A stretch of 64,000 nt of DNA from an uncultured Candidatus Melainabacteria bacterium (GTDB taxonomy: Bacteria > Cyanobacteriota > Vampirovibrionia > Gastranaerophilales > Gastranaerophilaceae): positions 124,001-188,000 of the forward strand of contig CAKUTH010000002.1 of assembly GCA_934691935.1 (NCBI GenBank), read 5' to 3'. The position numbers were made by a program, and so were the translations under genes. The notes under the pieces are model-generated. The model ran no database searches, was not told the origin of the DNA, and saw nothing but the letters and a program-made list of their open reading frames with translations. Positions 26,596-33,893 of the stretch are shown here, one piece after another (the first letter of the stretch is position 1; the number at the start of each line of letters is the position of its first letter).

Positions 26596-27678
26596 TTAAC
26601 AACCCTTATCAATTTCAATAACATGCCTGATAATCGTATGCGACATCAAAAGCAAATACGGATTAATCTCGTTTGTATTAGACATGTTAATTTTTGCCTC
26701 AGGTTTTTCTTTGTTTTCGCTATTTTGTGGTTTTTTTGCTAATTCAAATGATACCACAGAATTCATTGAATAGTGTTTTTCATCAGCTTGTATTCTTAAC
26801 AACAACTCATCCTTAGGGAATTCTTTTTCACATTCAATATTTACGTGCACAGAATTCGACGTTTCTAAAATCAAAGTTGCAACAACTTTTCCATAGTTAA
26901 TCGTTGTTATTGTTATAATCAAAATACTGTCACTTTCGCCTTTATTCTCACCTGATTGAATTTCTAAATCAAACCCGACACCTTCTTGAAGCGGAAGCCA
27001 CGGAAGATACAAAAGCATTAATAGTTTCATCGTTTGCGCACTATCATTCTGTGAAGCAGCAGCAACACTCGCATTTATTAATTTTGCCGTTTCTTTGAGC
27101 TGTGAAAGGTCTTGGACACCAAGTTTTGCAGAATTTGCCATTGTTGTAATGAGTTTTGCGATTGCATCTTTTCCATTAGCCTGAATCATTGCGGAAATAT
27201 CCGACAAATTTATCATTGCTGTTGACGAAATAGTCAAATTTCTAAGATTTGTTTGCAATTGATTTAACAAAGTCTTGTTTCCAGTCAAAAGCATATTTTG
27301 CGCTTCAGTCAAAGAAAGTCCTTGTAATTGTGCCAAAATTTGCGCCTGCGTAGCTGAAATTCCACGCGTACCAACTTGCGCAAAACGCTGATTTAACTGT
27401 GCCAATGTAATATTTCGTTGCAACATAAAAACAAATTCATTAAGATTTTTCGGCAACTTCATCATATCTTTTACAAAAAACGATTGGTCAGAACCTGCCA
27501 TTTGTGCTTGTTGTGGAATTGATGCTGGTGTCGAAGCAGATGCTGTCGGCATTTGCTGTGTTGTTGGTGAAAAAGACTGGGTTTGCGCAGGCTGAGATGA
27601 AGGCGTTTGTTTCTGCGCATTCAAAGCCTGATAGTTTACAAATTTCGAAATTAAATGACCCAAATTCAAATCAGCCAT
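26596..27678 (-). CDS. Uncharacterised protein with Gln/Pro/Thr linker, possibly FliK-like C terminus
   Basis: This 360-residue protein starts at ATG 27678, preferred over an upstream GTG that has no ribosome binding site. The order is a short N-terminal helix, a low-complexity Gln/Pro/Ala/Ser linker (about 20-70), a helical middle and a beta-rich C-terminal domain beginning LPLQEGVGFDLEI. The C-terminal part faintly resembles the hook-length control domain of FliK. No flagellar genes are present here, so I leave the function open. Confidence 0.55.
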   Translation of the reverse strand: MADLNLGHLISKFVNYQALNAQKQTPSSQPAQTQSFSPTTQQMPTASASTPASIPQQAQMAGSDQSFFVKDMMKLPKNLNEFVFMLQRNITLAQLNQRFAQVGTRGISATQAQILAQLQGLSLTEAQNMLLTGNKTLLNQLQTNLRNLTISSTAMINLSDISAMIQANGKDAIAKLITTMANSAKLGVQDLSQLKETAKLINASVAAASQNDSAQTMKLLMLLYLPWLPLQEGVGFDLEIQSGENKGESDSILIITITTINYGKVVATLILETSNSVHVNIECEKEFPKDELLLRIQADEKHYSMNSVVSFELAKKPQNSENKEKPEAKINMSNTNEINPYLLLMSHTIIRHVIEIDKGC

Positions 27679-27769
27679 AAAACCAATTATAATGATTTTT
27701 TCGGTTTTGTCCAGCACTTATAAGCAACAATTAAGACTCAAATGTTTTATGAAAAATTATCAACAAAAC

Positions 27770-28645
27770 CTAGAACGTCTTTTTTACAACCAATATCGGC
27801 AAAAATCCAAAAAGTTTGTATTTTGTTGTGCAAGGCAAGTAATATTCAACCTTTAAAAAGTCTATTCCAAACAGTGCAACCTTCACCTTTTCAGCTTTTT
27901 TACAAGGAATAAGTATTGGAATATTGTGTTCGCGCATAAAATCTAACATCTTCTTTTCAGCATAAGCCCAGTCATTCAAATGCTTTGCGCTGGTTTTCAT
28001 AACAATAGATTCACTATGCCTGCGATAATGATAGAATGTGTTTGGAACAGTGGCAAAGCCATGCATATAATATATTACCTGCACAAGCCAAATCATATCT
28101 TCATAATATCTGTCTTTTTCAAACGGAATATTTAATTTTAGCAAACTTTCGCGCTTATAAATTTTATTGCACGTATAATTAAATTTTGGAATAAGCGCAT
28201 TTTTTACCTTTTCTGACGTTTCTGTGTAAAATTTTTCTTCTTTATATTTCATTTTTGGCTTTTGCGAATTTCCTTTGTGCCATAAAAAATCACCCGCAAC
28301 AACTTCTGCCCCAAACTTTTGTGATGCATTATACAATTTTTCAAAAAAATCTGCGTCAACCCAATCGTCAGAATCTACAAGACCAATATATTCACCTTGA
28401 GCCATTGCAATTCCATTGTTACGCGCAACAGAAACCCCAAAATTTTCCTGATGAATAATTTTTACACGCTCATCTTTTGAGTGAAATTTCTCTAATATCG
28501 AAAGTGAATTATCTGTTGAACCGTCATCTACACAAATTATTTCTATACTCTTTAAAGTTTGGTTTATCAGAGAATTTAAGCATTCCGACAAATACTTTTC
28601 TGTATTAAAAACTGGTACAATAATTGACAACTTGACTTTTTCCAT
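27770..28645 (-). CDS. Family 2 glycosyltransferase
   Basis: This 291-residue GT-A enzyme has SIIVPVFNTEKYLSECLNSL at the N terminus, VDDGSTDNS near 40 and the VDSDDW metal-binding DxD region near 92, followed by a variable acceptor domain. It probably adds a sugar to a surface glycan. Donor and acceptor cannot be told. It appears to be transcribed alone. Confidence 0.9.
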   Translation of the reverse strand: MEKVKLSIIVPVFNTEKYLSECLNSLINQTLKSIEIICVDDGSTDNSLSILEKFHSKDERVKIIHQENFGVSVARNNGIAMAQGEYIGLVDSDDWVDADFFEKLYNASQKFGAEVVAGDFLWHKGNSQKPKMKYKEEKFYTETSEKVKNALIPKFNYTCNKIYKRESLLKLNIPFEKDRYYEDMIWLVQVIYYMHGFATVPNTFYHYRRHSESIVMKTSAKHLNDWAYAEKKMLDFMREHNIPILIPCKKAEKVKVALFGIDFLKVEYYLPCTTKYKLFGFLPILVVKKTF

Positions 28646-28841
28646 AAAATAAACCTTCTTTTATATATACAAACATCAAATAATTTTATAAACTATATGT
28701 ATTCACATATTTAAACACAAACACGTTCGCGAATGCAAAAATATTAACTTTTGTGTATGTAAACATCATAAAAAATGACAAAACAAACACTTACATTGTT
28801 AAAAATTGTTCGTATATGTCATATTTTATTAAAAGATTGAT

Positions 28842-29189
28842 ATGATGAGATTTGATGACAAAGCATTCATAGGAAAAACGGTAAAATCTTACCGTAAAAA
28901 GTTGGGGCTTACTCAGTCCGAACTCGCTGAAATGGTTGATTTGAGCGACCAACATATTTCCAGAATTGAAAGTGGGTGCTATATCCCGTCTTTGACTACT
29001 TTTTTTGAACTCGTAAAAACACTTAAAATTGATTTGCAAGAATTTGGATTTGACATCGAAGTCACAAAAAATCCGACAAAAACAGCTCTTTTAAATAAAA
29101 TTTCTAAAGCATCCGACCCCGAGCTTGTTTTTTATGAAAACATAATTAATGCAATAGACAATAGTTTTGAGAAATCAAACAAAAAATAA
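28842..29189 (+). CDS. XRE-family transcriptional regulator
   Basis: This 115-residue protein has a cro/C1 helix-turn-helix (about residues 14-65: KKLGLTQSELAEMVDLSDQHISRIESG). Its C-terminal tail is similar to that of the regulator at 217-540. Two adjacent ATG codons are possible starts. Target genes are unknown; the closest neighbour downstream is the NifX-like fusion. Confidence 0.8.
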   Translation: MMRFDDKAFIGKTVKSYRKKLGLTQSELAEMVDLSDQHISRIESGCYIPSLTTFFELVKTLKIDLQEFGFDIEVTKNPTKTALLNKISKASDPELVFYENIINAIDNSFEKSNKK

Positions 29190-29279
29190 ACCAGCTTTTG
29201 TGTATTCTTGAATATGTATTGACATTATCAAAATAATATATTATTATTTTTTTAGAATAAACAAAAGGAAAGAAAACAT

Positions 29280-29879
29280 TTGGACAAAAATAAATGTTGG
29301 GGCGGAAAGCGTGAATGTGCAGGCAGAAAAAAAACTTGCAGAAACAAAGTTCCGTTTAACAGAAGAATAAACGAAGATGTTTTGAATATATTAAGAGAAT
29401 ATGCTCAAAACCATAATATAACAGAAACAGAGGCACTAGAAAGTGCAATAATTTTGCAATCTAATATAGAAAAATTAAAAGGAGATAAAATCATGAAAAT
29501 AGTAATACCTTCAGCAGAAAACAAATTATGCGGGCATTTTGGACATTGTGAATATTTTACGTTTGTAGAAGTTAACCCAAAAACAAAAGAAATTTTAAAC
29601 ATTGAAAAGAAAGTACCTGAAGAAGGCATTTCTTGTCAAAGTGCAAACTGGTTGGCGACACAAGGTGCTAACGTGGTTTTGGCAGGCGGAATGGGCGGAC
29701 GTCCAATGGCAATATTTGCTCAAAACGGAGTAAAAATTGTTGCAGGTTGCCCAGAATTAGATATTGAAGAAGTTGTTACAAAATTCTTGAATGATACATT
29801 GGTAACAGGTGAAAATGCTTGCGGTGGCGAACACCATCACTGCCATGGCCACCACCACGGCGAACACCATTGTCATTAA
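29280..29879 (+). CDS. Fusion of a small DNA-binding-like domain with a NifX/NifB-family Fe-Mo cluster-binding domain
   Basis: The reading frame begins at a TTG (29280) behind AAAGGAAAG. Residues 1-70 look like a short Cys/Arg-rich module plus a ribbon-helix-helix-type segment (RRINEDVLNILREYAQNHNITETEALESAI). Residues 72-199 are a dinitrogenase iron-molybdenum cofactor biosynthesis domain (KIVIPSAENKLCGHFGHCEYF, LAGGMGGRPMAIF) with a His/Cys-rich tail. An internal ATG at 29493 has its own GGAGATAAA site, so a 128-residue domain may also be made alone. No nitrogenase genes are nearby; this family is also common in anaerobes without nitrogenase. Confidence 0.8.
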   Translation: MDKNKCWGGKRECAGRKKTCRNKVPFNRRINEDVLNILREYAQNHNITETEALESAIILQSNIEKLKGDKIMKIVIPSAENKLCGHFGHCEYFTFVEVNPKTKEILNIEKKVPEEGISCQSANWLATQGANVVLAGGMGGRPMAIFAQNGVKIVAGCPELDIEEVVTKFLNDTLVTGENACGGEHHHCHGHHHGEHHCH

Positions 29880-29895
29880 TATAAGATTGATTTTA

Positions 29896-29952
29896 GGCAA
29901 TTCCGCGTTTTGCTAATGTGTTTTCAACACAATCGCAAAAACGCTCCAGCCT
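29896..29952. repeat. 57-bp palindromic repeat, stand-alone copy
   Basis: Identical over 57 bp to 33646-33702. The arms CGTTTTGC/GCAAAAACG and TGTG/CACA make it fold. Here it is flanked by TTTTAGGCAATTC and TTTTAGGCACAATTC, and it lies between convergent genes, where it could also end transcription. Confidence 0.85.
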
Positions 29953-30035
29953 GTCTTGGATTTGTTTTAGGCACAATTCTTTGTAAATCAATATCGTTAT
30001 AAACAATAAATGTATTAGATATGGTCACATCAAGA

Positions 30036-30914
30036 TTATTCAAATTCAATCACATTTATCTCAGGCGGGCAGTTAAAACGGAATGGTAAAATACTTACCC
30101 CGATTCCACAGGTTGTAAAAAGGGTTGAAATATCTTTTTGAAGTTTAATAGGTTTTGATAGATCAACTTTTATTGTTTTTCCATCTTTCTCTTGCTTCCA
30201 GCCTTTTACGTATTTATTACCATATCTTGAAGCCGTAAAAATCGGACCTATAAATGGAATCCGTATTTGTCCGCCGTGACAATGTCCAGCAAGAACTAAT
30301 GTTATTTCATCAGGCATTTTGGGAAACATATCAGGTGTATGTGAAAGCATAATTACTGATTTGTTGTATTTCCCGTTTTTATCAACTTCAATATTATTCA
30401 ATGCTTTGTATATATCAGGTTTACCAGTATTATAATCCTCAATTCCTGCAATATAGAGTTTTTGACCTCTAATATTTAGTGACACATTTGAATTGGACAA
30501 AACTTTTATTCCATTCTTTTCAAGATTTTTTGTAATCTCATCTTTTCCATACCATCCGTCGTGATTGCCAAGAGAAGTATAGAACCCAAATTTTGTTTTT
30601 ACTTTTCCCAAAGACTTTGCGATTTGTTCAATAGGCATTGTTGAATGATGCGTGTGCCCACTAACAAAATCCCCAGCCGAAACAACTAAATCAGGATTTT
30701 CTGCATTAATTTTTTCTACAATCATATCAAGTCTTTTTTGTCCATGCGGTTTTATATGAAAATCACTTGCAAAAACTATCTTTACCCCTTTGAGTTGTTC
30801 GTCTTGGACAATATATCGGTTAATCTCAAGTTGATTTGGTTCAATAAAATATGAATAACCAACAAGAATTAAACAAAATAATATAAAAATTATTAGTTTA
30901 AAATGTTTCATCAC
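30036..30914 (-). CDS. Calcineurin-like metallophosphoesterase (YkuE/YaeI type)
   Basis: This 292-residue protein has an N-terminal membrane anchor (about 6-22) and then the five metallophosphoesterase motifs: FASDFHIKPHG, SAGDFVSGH, GNHDGWYG, MLSHTPD and LAGHCHGGQ. Anchored members of this class act on phosphodiesters at the membrane, often lipid-linked such as UDP-diacylglucosamine relatives. The substrate here is not determined. AAGGA precedes the ATG. Confidence 0.9.
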   Translation of the reverse strand: MMKHFKLIIFILFCLILVGYSYFIEPNQLEINRYIVQDEQLKGVKIVFASDFHIKPHGQKRLDMIVEKINAENPDLVVSAGDFVSGHTHHSTMPIEQIAKSLGKVKTKFGFYTSLGNHDGWYGKDEITKNLEKNGIKVLSNSNVSLNIRGQKLYIAGIEDYNTGKPDIYKALNNIEVDKNGKYNKSVIMLSHTPDMFPKMPDEITLVLAGHCHGGQIRIPFIGPIFTASRYGNKYVKGWKQEKDGKTIKVDLSKPIKLQKDISTLFTTCGIGVSILPFRFNCPPEINVIEFE

Positions 30915-31100
30915 AAAATCCTTATTTTATAGTTAATGAAAGTAGCCCATATCTTAATATGCCAATAATAATATCGATTGTCAAAAAAATCAAAATATTT
31001 ATGTGATTTTTCAGATGCTCCCAATATTCCTGTTCATAAAAATTGTGGCTGTCAACTTTTAAGATGTGTGTTAATTTGATTTTTTTATTATAATAAGTTC

Positions 31101-31850
31101 ATGAAAAAGTTTTTAACAATCTTTTCCATGTTTTTAGCAACTATTTTGCCAGTAAGTGCAGAACAGGTTCTGCCAGATGCAATTTTCAAAAATACGATTA
31201 CGATTTCAGCTCCAAAAACAGGTGAATTAGGGAAAAATTATTATTTCTGTAAAAATGGAAACAAGTGCTCGACTGAACAAGTTGTTAGAGAGTATTACAA
31301 TAATAACGGTTATAATGTAATGCGTGCAGAATATTTGTTCTGGAAAGGAATGTTTGTTCTGACATTTTTAGATGAATTGTATCCACAAACTTTACAACCT
31401 GATAACAATTTGTTTGATATGGAATTGAAAAATGTAGAAACTAAAATTTTACATAAAAAACTTAAACAAATTCAAAAAACAGATTTACAAAAATTTATAA
31501 ATAAACAAATTGCAAAACACGAGCAAGGTTCTTACATTCGCTGGCTAGATGAATGGGAAATCGAGGGCTACAAAAACTCTACAGAGTATTTTAAATCTCC
31601 GATTGTCCAAGAATTTTTAAGCACAATTGATAACAAAACATTTTGCAAAATAATTGAAAATATATTTAAAAATTATGACAATAATCCTGTGGGGACTCCT
31701 GATTATATTGTTTGGAACAGTAAAGATAAGATTTTTGTCGAAGTAAAACGAAAATCCGAAAAGTTAAGTTCGGAACAAATCAAATGGGGAGAATTTTTGG
31801 TAAAAAATCGAATTCAGTACAAAGTTGTAAGAGTTGATGACAACAATTAA
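31101..31850 (+). CDS. Exported VRR-NUC (FAN1-like) nuclease-domain protein
   Basis: This 249-residue protein has a signal peptide (1-20, cleaved at VSA-E). The C terminus has the VRR-NUC pattern: GTPDYIVW (catalytic Asp), FVEVKRKSEKLSSEQ (Glu-x-Lys) and QYKVVRVDD. The upstream part (QVVREYYNNNGYNVMRAEYLFW, LTFLDELYP) resembles the segment before the nuclease in FAN1-type proteins. VRR-NUC proteins usually work on DNA inside cells, so an export signal is unexpected. The message looks leaderless (TATAAT 6 nt before ATG). Confidence 0.75.
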   Translation: MKKFLTIFSMFLATILPVSAEQVLPDAIFKNTITISAPKTGELGKNYYFCKNGNKCSTEQVVREYYNNNGYNVMRAEYLFWKGMFVLTFLDELYPQTLQPDNNLFDMELKNVETKILHKKLKQIQKTDLQKFINKQIAKHEQGSYIRWLDEWEIEGYKNSTEYFKSPIVQEFLSTIDNKTFCKIIENIFKNYDNNPVGTPDYIVWNSKDKIFVEVKRKSEKLSSEQIKWGEFLVKNRIQYKVVRVDDNN

Positions 31851-31853
31851 AAA

Positions 31854-31872
31854 CACCCAAATACAATAAAAA
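31854..31872 (+). repeat. 19-bp direct repeat, left copy
   Basis: CACCCAAATACAATAAAAA is identical at 33746-33764. The two copies bracket the small-RNA, membrane-protein and candidate-effector block next to tRNA-Ser. Confidence 0.6.
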
Positions 31873-31879
31873 TTTAACC

Positions 31880-31909
31880 TTGACGGGTTGCAGATGCAAA
31901 TGATATAAT
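31880..31909 (+). promoter_or_regulatory. Promoter of a putative small RNA
   Basis: TTGACG (31880-31885), 18 bp, TATAAT (31904-31909). Confidence 0.65.
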
Positions 31910-31915
31910 TACAAT

Positions 31916-31989
31916 ATACAATTAAATATTATAAAAAAGAGTAAGGTAAGATAATTAAAGGATTAAAATTTCTGCCTTACTCTTTTTTT
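31916..31989 (+). ncRNA. Putative small RNA or attenuated leader
   Basis: A short transcript is predicted from the promoter at 31880-31909 to a terminator whose stem AAAGAGTAAGG/CCTTACTCTTT is followed by T residues. No open reading frame lies inside. Eleven nucleotides further on is a strong ribosome binding site with a four-codon frame. Confidence 0.45.
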
Positions 31990-32010
31990 GTAGAAAATCA
32001 GAAAGGAGTG

Positions 32011-32025
32011 ATGCCTATGCTTTAA
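32011..32025 (+). other. Four-codon frame with strong ribosome binding site (possible toxin relic)
   Basis: GAAAGGAGTGATGCCTATG is followed at once by CTT TAA. The ribosome binding site and ATG are excellent but the frame is only M-P-M-L. From memory, such leaders precede small holin-like type I toxins in gut bacteria, so this may be the stub of a deleted one. It overlaps the stop codon of the opposite gene. Confidence 0.35.
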
Positions 32026-32405
32026 TCAAATATAGACCAAATTAGTGCTATAACAGTGATAATTAGTGGCACTGTAGCAATTGCAAAAAATATGTAGAAT
32101 AACGCAGAAAGAACAATGTTCAGTTTCTTAGGTATGTCGATTTTAAATGTGATATTTAGTTTAGGAAATATTTTGGGGATAACAAACCTGCGTAATAATG
32201 TTTCAAGTAATAAAAATCCACAGCACCACCAATAGGCAAAAATAGATAATCCACCAAGCATAAAATAACCTGATCCATCGCTAAAAAATTCATCTTCTGT
32301 CGGAGGTGGAAATGTTGATGATAACCATAAAAGATACATTCCGACAAATGCAAATATTATATAAAAATATGAAAAAAAATATTTCTTAAAATCTAAAAAT
32401 TTCAT
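32022..32405 (-). CDS. Small membrane protein of unknown function
   Basis: This 127-residue protein has three or four predicted membrane helices (about residues 9-28, 45-72 and 95-125). No family is recognised. It is divergent from the candidate effector at 32448, with only 42 nt between them. It could be an immunity protein for that effector, but this rests on position alone. Confidence 0.6.
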   Translation of the reverse strand: MKFLDFKKYFFSYFYIIFAFVGMYLLWLSSTFPPPTEDEFFSDGSGYFMLGGLSIFAYWWCCGFLLLETLLRRFVIPKIFPKLNITFKIDIPKKLNIVLSALFYIFFAIATVPLIITVIALIWSIFD

Positions 32406-32447
32406 AGAAATATGTTACTACAAAATACAAGAAAAGAAAGGTAAAAA

Positions 32448-33431
32448 ATGACAAATAAAAATAAGTATTTAGAAGATTTAAGTAAAAAATTGTCTGCAGA
32501 AAAATTTAGAGATGAATTAAATAAAGTTGCAAATATGGTAAAAAGCAAAGAAGTTCAAAAACATTTTAATGATGAAATGGTTCGAAAAACTTGGGAATAT
32601 CAAAAGAAATATGGATTTGAAACCAGTCCTCGTAAAGATCATGAATTTTGGAACAATGAAGCAGATGCATTTAAACACACTTTTGGTAGTGCAGATATGT
32701 ATTTTAATGAAGGTAATTGGGGTAGTATCTTAGGAGGTATCTATCATGAAAATGAAACCCCAAACAATCCATATTACGAATGGAATATGGATTGTTGGAA
32801 TAATGCACAAGGGCGAGAAATAGCCAAAGAAATAGAAAAAGAATATGGCAAAAATTTTTATAATTTCCCTCAACAAACAAGAGACGATATTATAGCAGGA
32901 AAAGTTATGGGTAGAATGCGTAGTGGACAGCTGATAACAAATCCAAATGATACAAGAAAGTATGATGGCTTATTAGAAAAAGGTGCAAGAAAATTGAAAC
33001 AATTACAAGAAGGCATACCAACAGGTCACGCGGCTAATCTTGATAATGCAGATCACATTTTCACCCCAAAAGAAATCGTCAATATGACCCGAGAAGAATT
33101 TGAACAAAATCTACCAATAATCGAACAGCAATTAAAAGACGGATTAATAAAACCGCAAGTAGAGCAGCTAAAAGATTATTCAAATTATAAAAATCCGAAA
33201 ACAGGTACAGAAAAAATCTATACTCGTGAAGATATTTCAAAAATGTCAACAGATGAATATTCCAAGAATGAAAAAGAAATAATGGCACAAATGAACAGTA
33301 TTGGAATCCCATATAAAAATGATTTACCCTCAAATTTTAAAACACATAAAAAAGAAAAAAGTTATACCACATCTTCATCTGACGGTAAATGGGTAACGAT
33401 TAATGGCAATCATGTGTTAATAAAAGATTAA
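32448..33431 (+). CDS. DUF6973-like candidate effector with WVTINGNHVLI tail
   Basis: This 327-residue protein has no signal peptide. Residues about 60-160 show a pattern seen in DUF6973-type domains: NEADAFKHTFGSADMYF, GGIYHENE and DCWNNAQGREIA, with conserved His, Glu and Asn that could form an active site. A Lys/Glu-rich repeat region follows. The last 14 residues (GKWVTINGNHVLIK) match a short tail motif found on many phage head and toxin-like proteins. Together this suggests an interbacterial or phage-linked effector. It is the largest gene of the block ending at tRNA-Ser. Confidence 0.55.
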   Translation: MTNKNKYLEDLSKKLSAEKFRDELNKVANMVKSKEVQKHFNDEMVRKTWEYQKKYGFETSPRKDHEFWNNEADAFKHTFGSADMYFNEGNWGSILGGIYHENETPNNPYYEWNMDCWNNAQGREIAKEIEKEYGKNFYNFPQQTRDDIIAGKVMGRMRSGQLITNPNDTRKYDGLLEKGARKLKQLQEGIPTGHAANLDNADHIFTPKEIVNMTREEFEQNLPIIEQQLKDGLIKPQVEQLKDYSNYKNPKTGTEKIYTREDISKMSTDEYSKNEKEIMAQMNSIGIPYKNDLPSNFKTHKKEKSYTTSSSDGKWVTINGNHVLIKD

Positions 33432-33536
33432 CCCTATCTGAACCTTGGAAATTTAAAAAAGAGAATTTTGAAAAATTTTTGATAAAAATGAGCCAAAATT
33501 TGACAATAGAAATTCTCTAAATAAAATCATATGCAG

Positions 33537-33563
33537 AAAAACCGCCCTATTAAGGCGGTTTTT
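33537..33563 (+). terminator. Rho-independent terminator
   Basis: AAAACCGCC-CTATTA-GGCGGTTTTT. Confidence 0.85.
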
Positions 33564-33606
33564 GTAAATTCTATCTTCACTTATTCTCTAAGTTTCGACT
33601 AAAAAA

Positions 33607-33623
33607 CGGAAAGGGTGGGATTT
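33607..33623 (-). repeat. Duplicate of the tRNA-Ser 3' end (att-like)
   Basis: This matches 33798-33814, the T-arm and acceptor end of tRNA-Ser, at 16 of 17 bases. It lies 191 bp downstream of the tRNA in its direction of transcription. Confidence 0.75.
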
Positions 33624-33624
33624 C

Positions 33625-33724
33625 TCTTGCTCGTTCGCTTTTAACGGCAATTCCGCGTTTTGCTAATGTGTTTTCAACACAATCGCAAAAACGCTCCAGC
33701 CTCAGCTCACTCGCGCTGAACCCT
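33625..33724 (-). mobile_element. tRNA-tail palindromic cassette, tRNA-Ser copy
   Basis: Read on the tRNA strand: a 25-bp border (33700-33724, beginning AGGGTTCAGCGCGAG), a 54-bp palindrome (33646-33699, related to 29896-29952) and a 21-bp border (33625-33645, ending GAACGAGCAAGA), then the copied tRNA 3' end. Both borders recur next to ssrA (46634-46658 exactly, 46714-46734 with one difference) around an unrelated palindrome. It encodes no protein. Confidence 0.7.
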
Positions 33725-33745
33725 ATAATGTGGCTTCAAATCTAC

Positions 33746-33764
33746 CACCCAAATACAATAAAAA
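33746..33764 (+). repeat. 19-bp direct repeat, right copy
   Basis: Identical to 31854-31872. It lies just beyond the tRNA-Ser terminator. Confidence 0.6.
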
Positions 33765-33789
33765 CTCGTTAACCTTTTAGATTAACGAG
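33761..33789 (-). terminator. Terminator of tRNA-Ser
   Basis: On the minus strand CTCGTTAA-TCTAAAAGG-TTAACGAG followed by a T run, 8 nt after the tRNA end. Confidence 0.85.
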
Positions 33790-33797
33790 ATTTTATA

Positions 33798-33882
33798 CGG
33801 AGAGGGTGGGATTTGAACCCACGGTACATTGCTGTACACAGACTTTCGAGATCCGCACCTTAAGCCACTCGGACACCTCTCC
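33798..33882 (-). tRNA. tRNA-Ser (anticodon CGA)
   Basis: This 85-nt class II tRNA has acceptor arms GGAGAGG/CCTCTCC, anticodon loop CTCGAAA (anticodon CGA, decoding UCG), a long variable arm, the T arm GTGGGTTCAAATCCCAC and a G discriminator as expected for Ser. CCA is not encoded. A partial copy of its 3' end lies downstream. Confidence 0.93.
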
Positions 33883-33893
33883 TTAATTAATCT

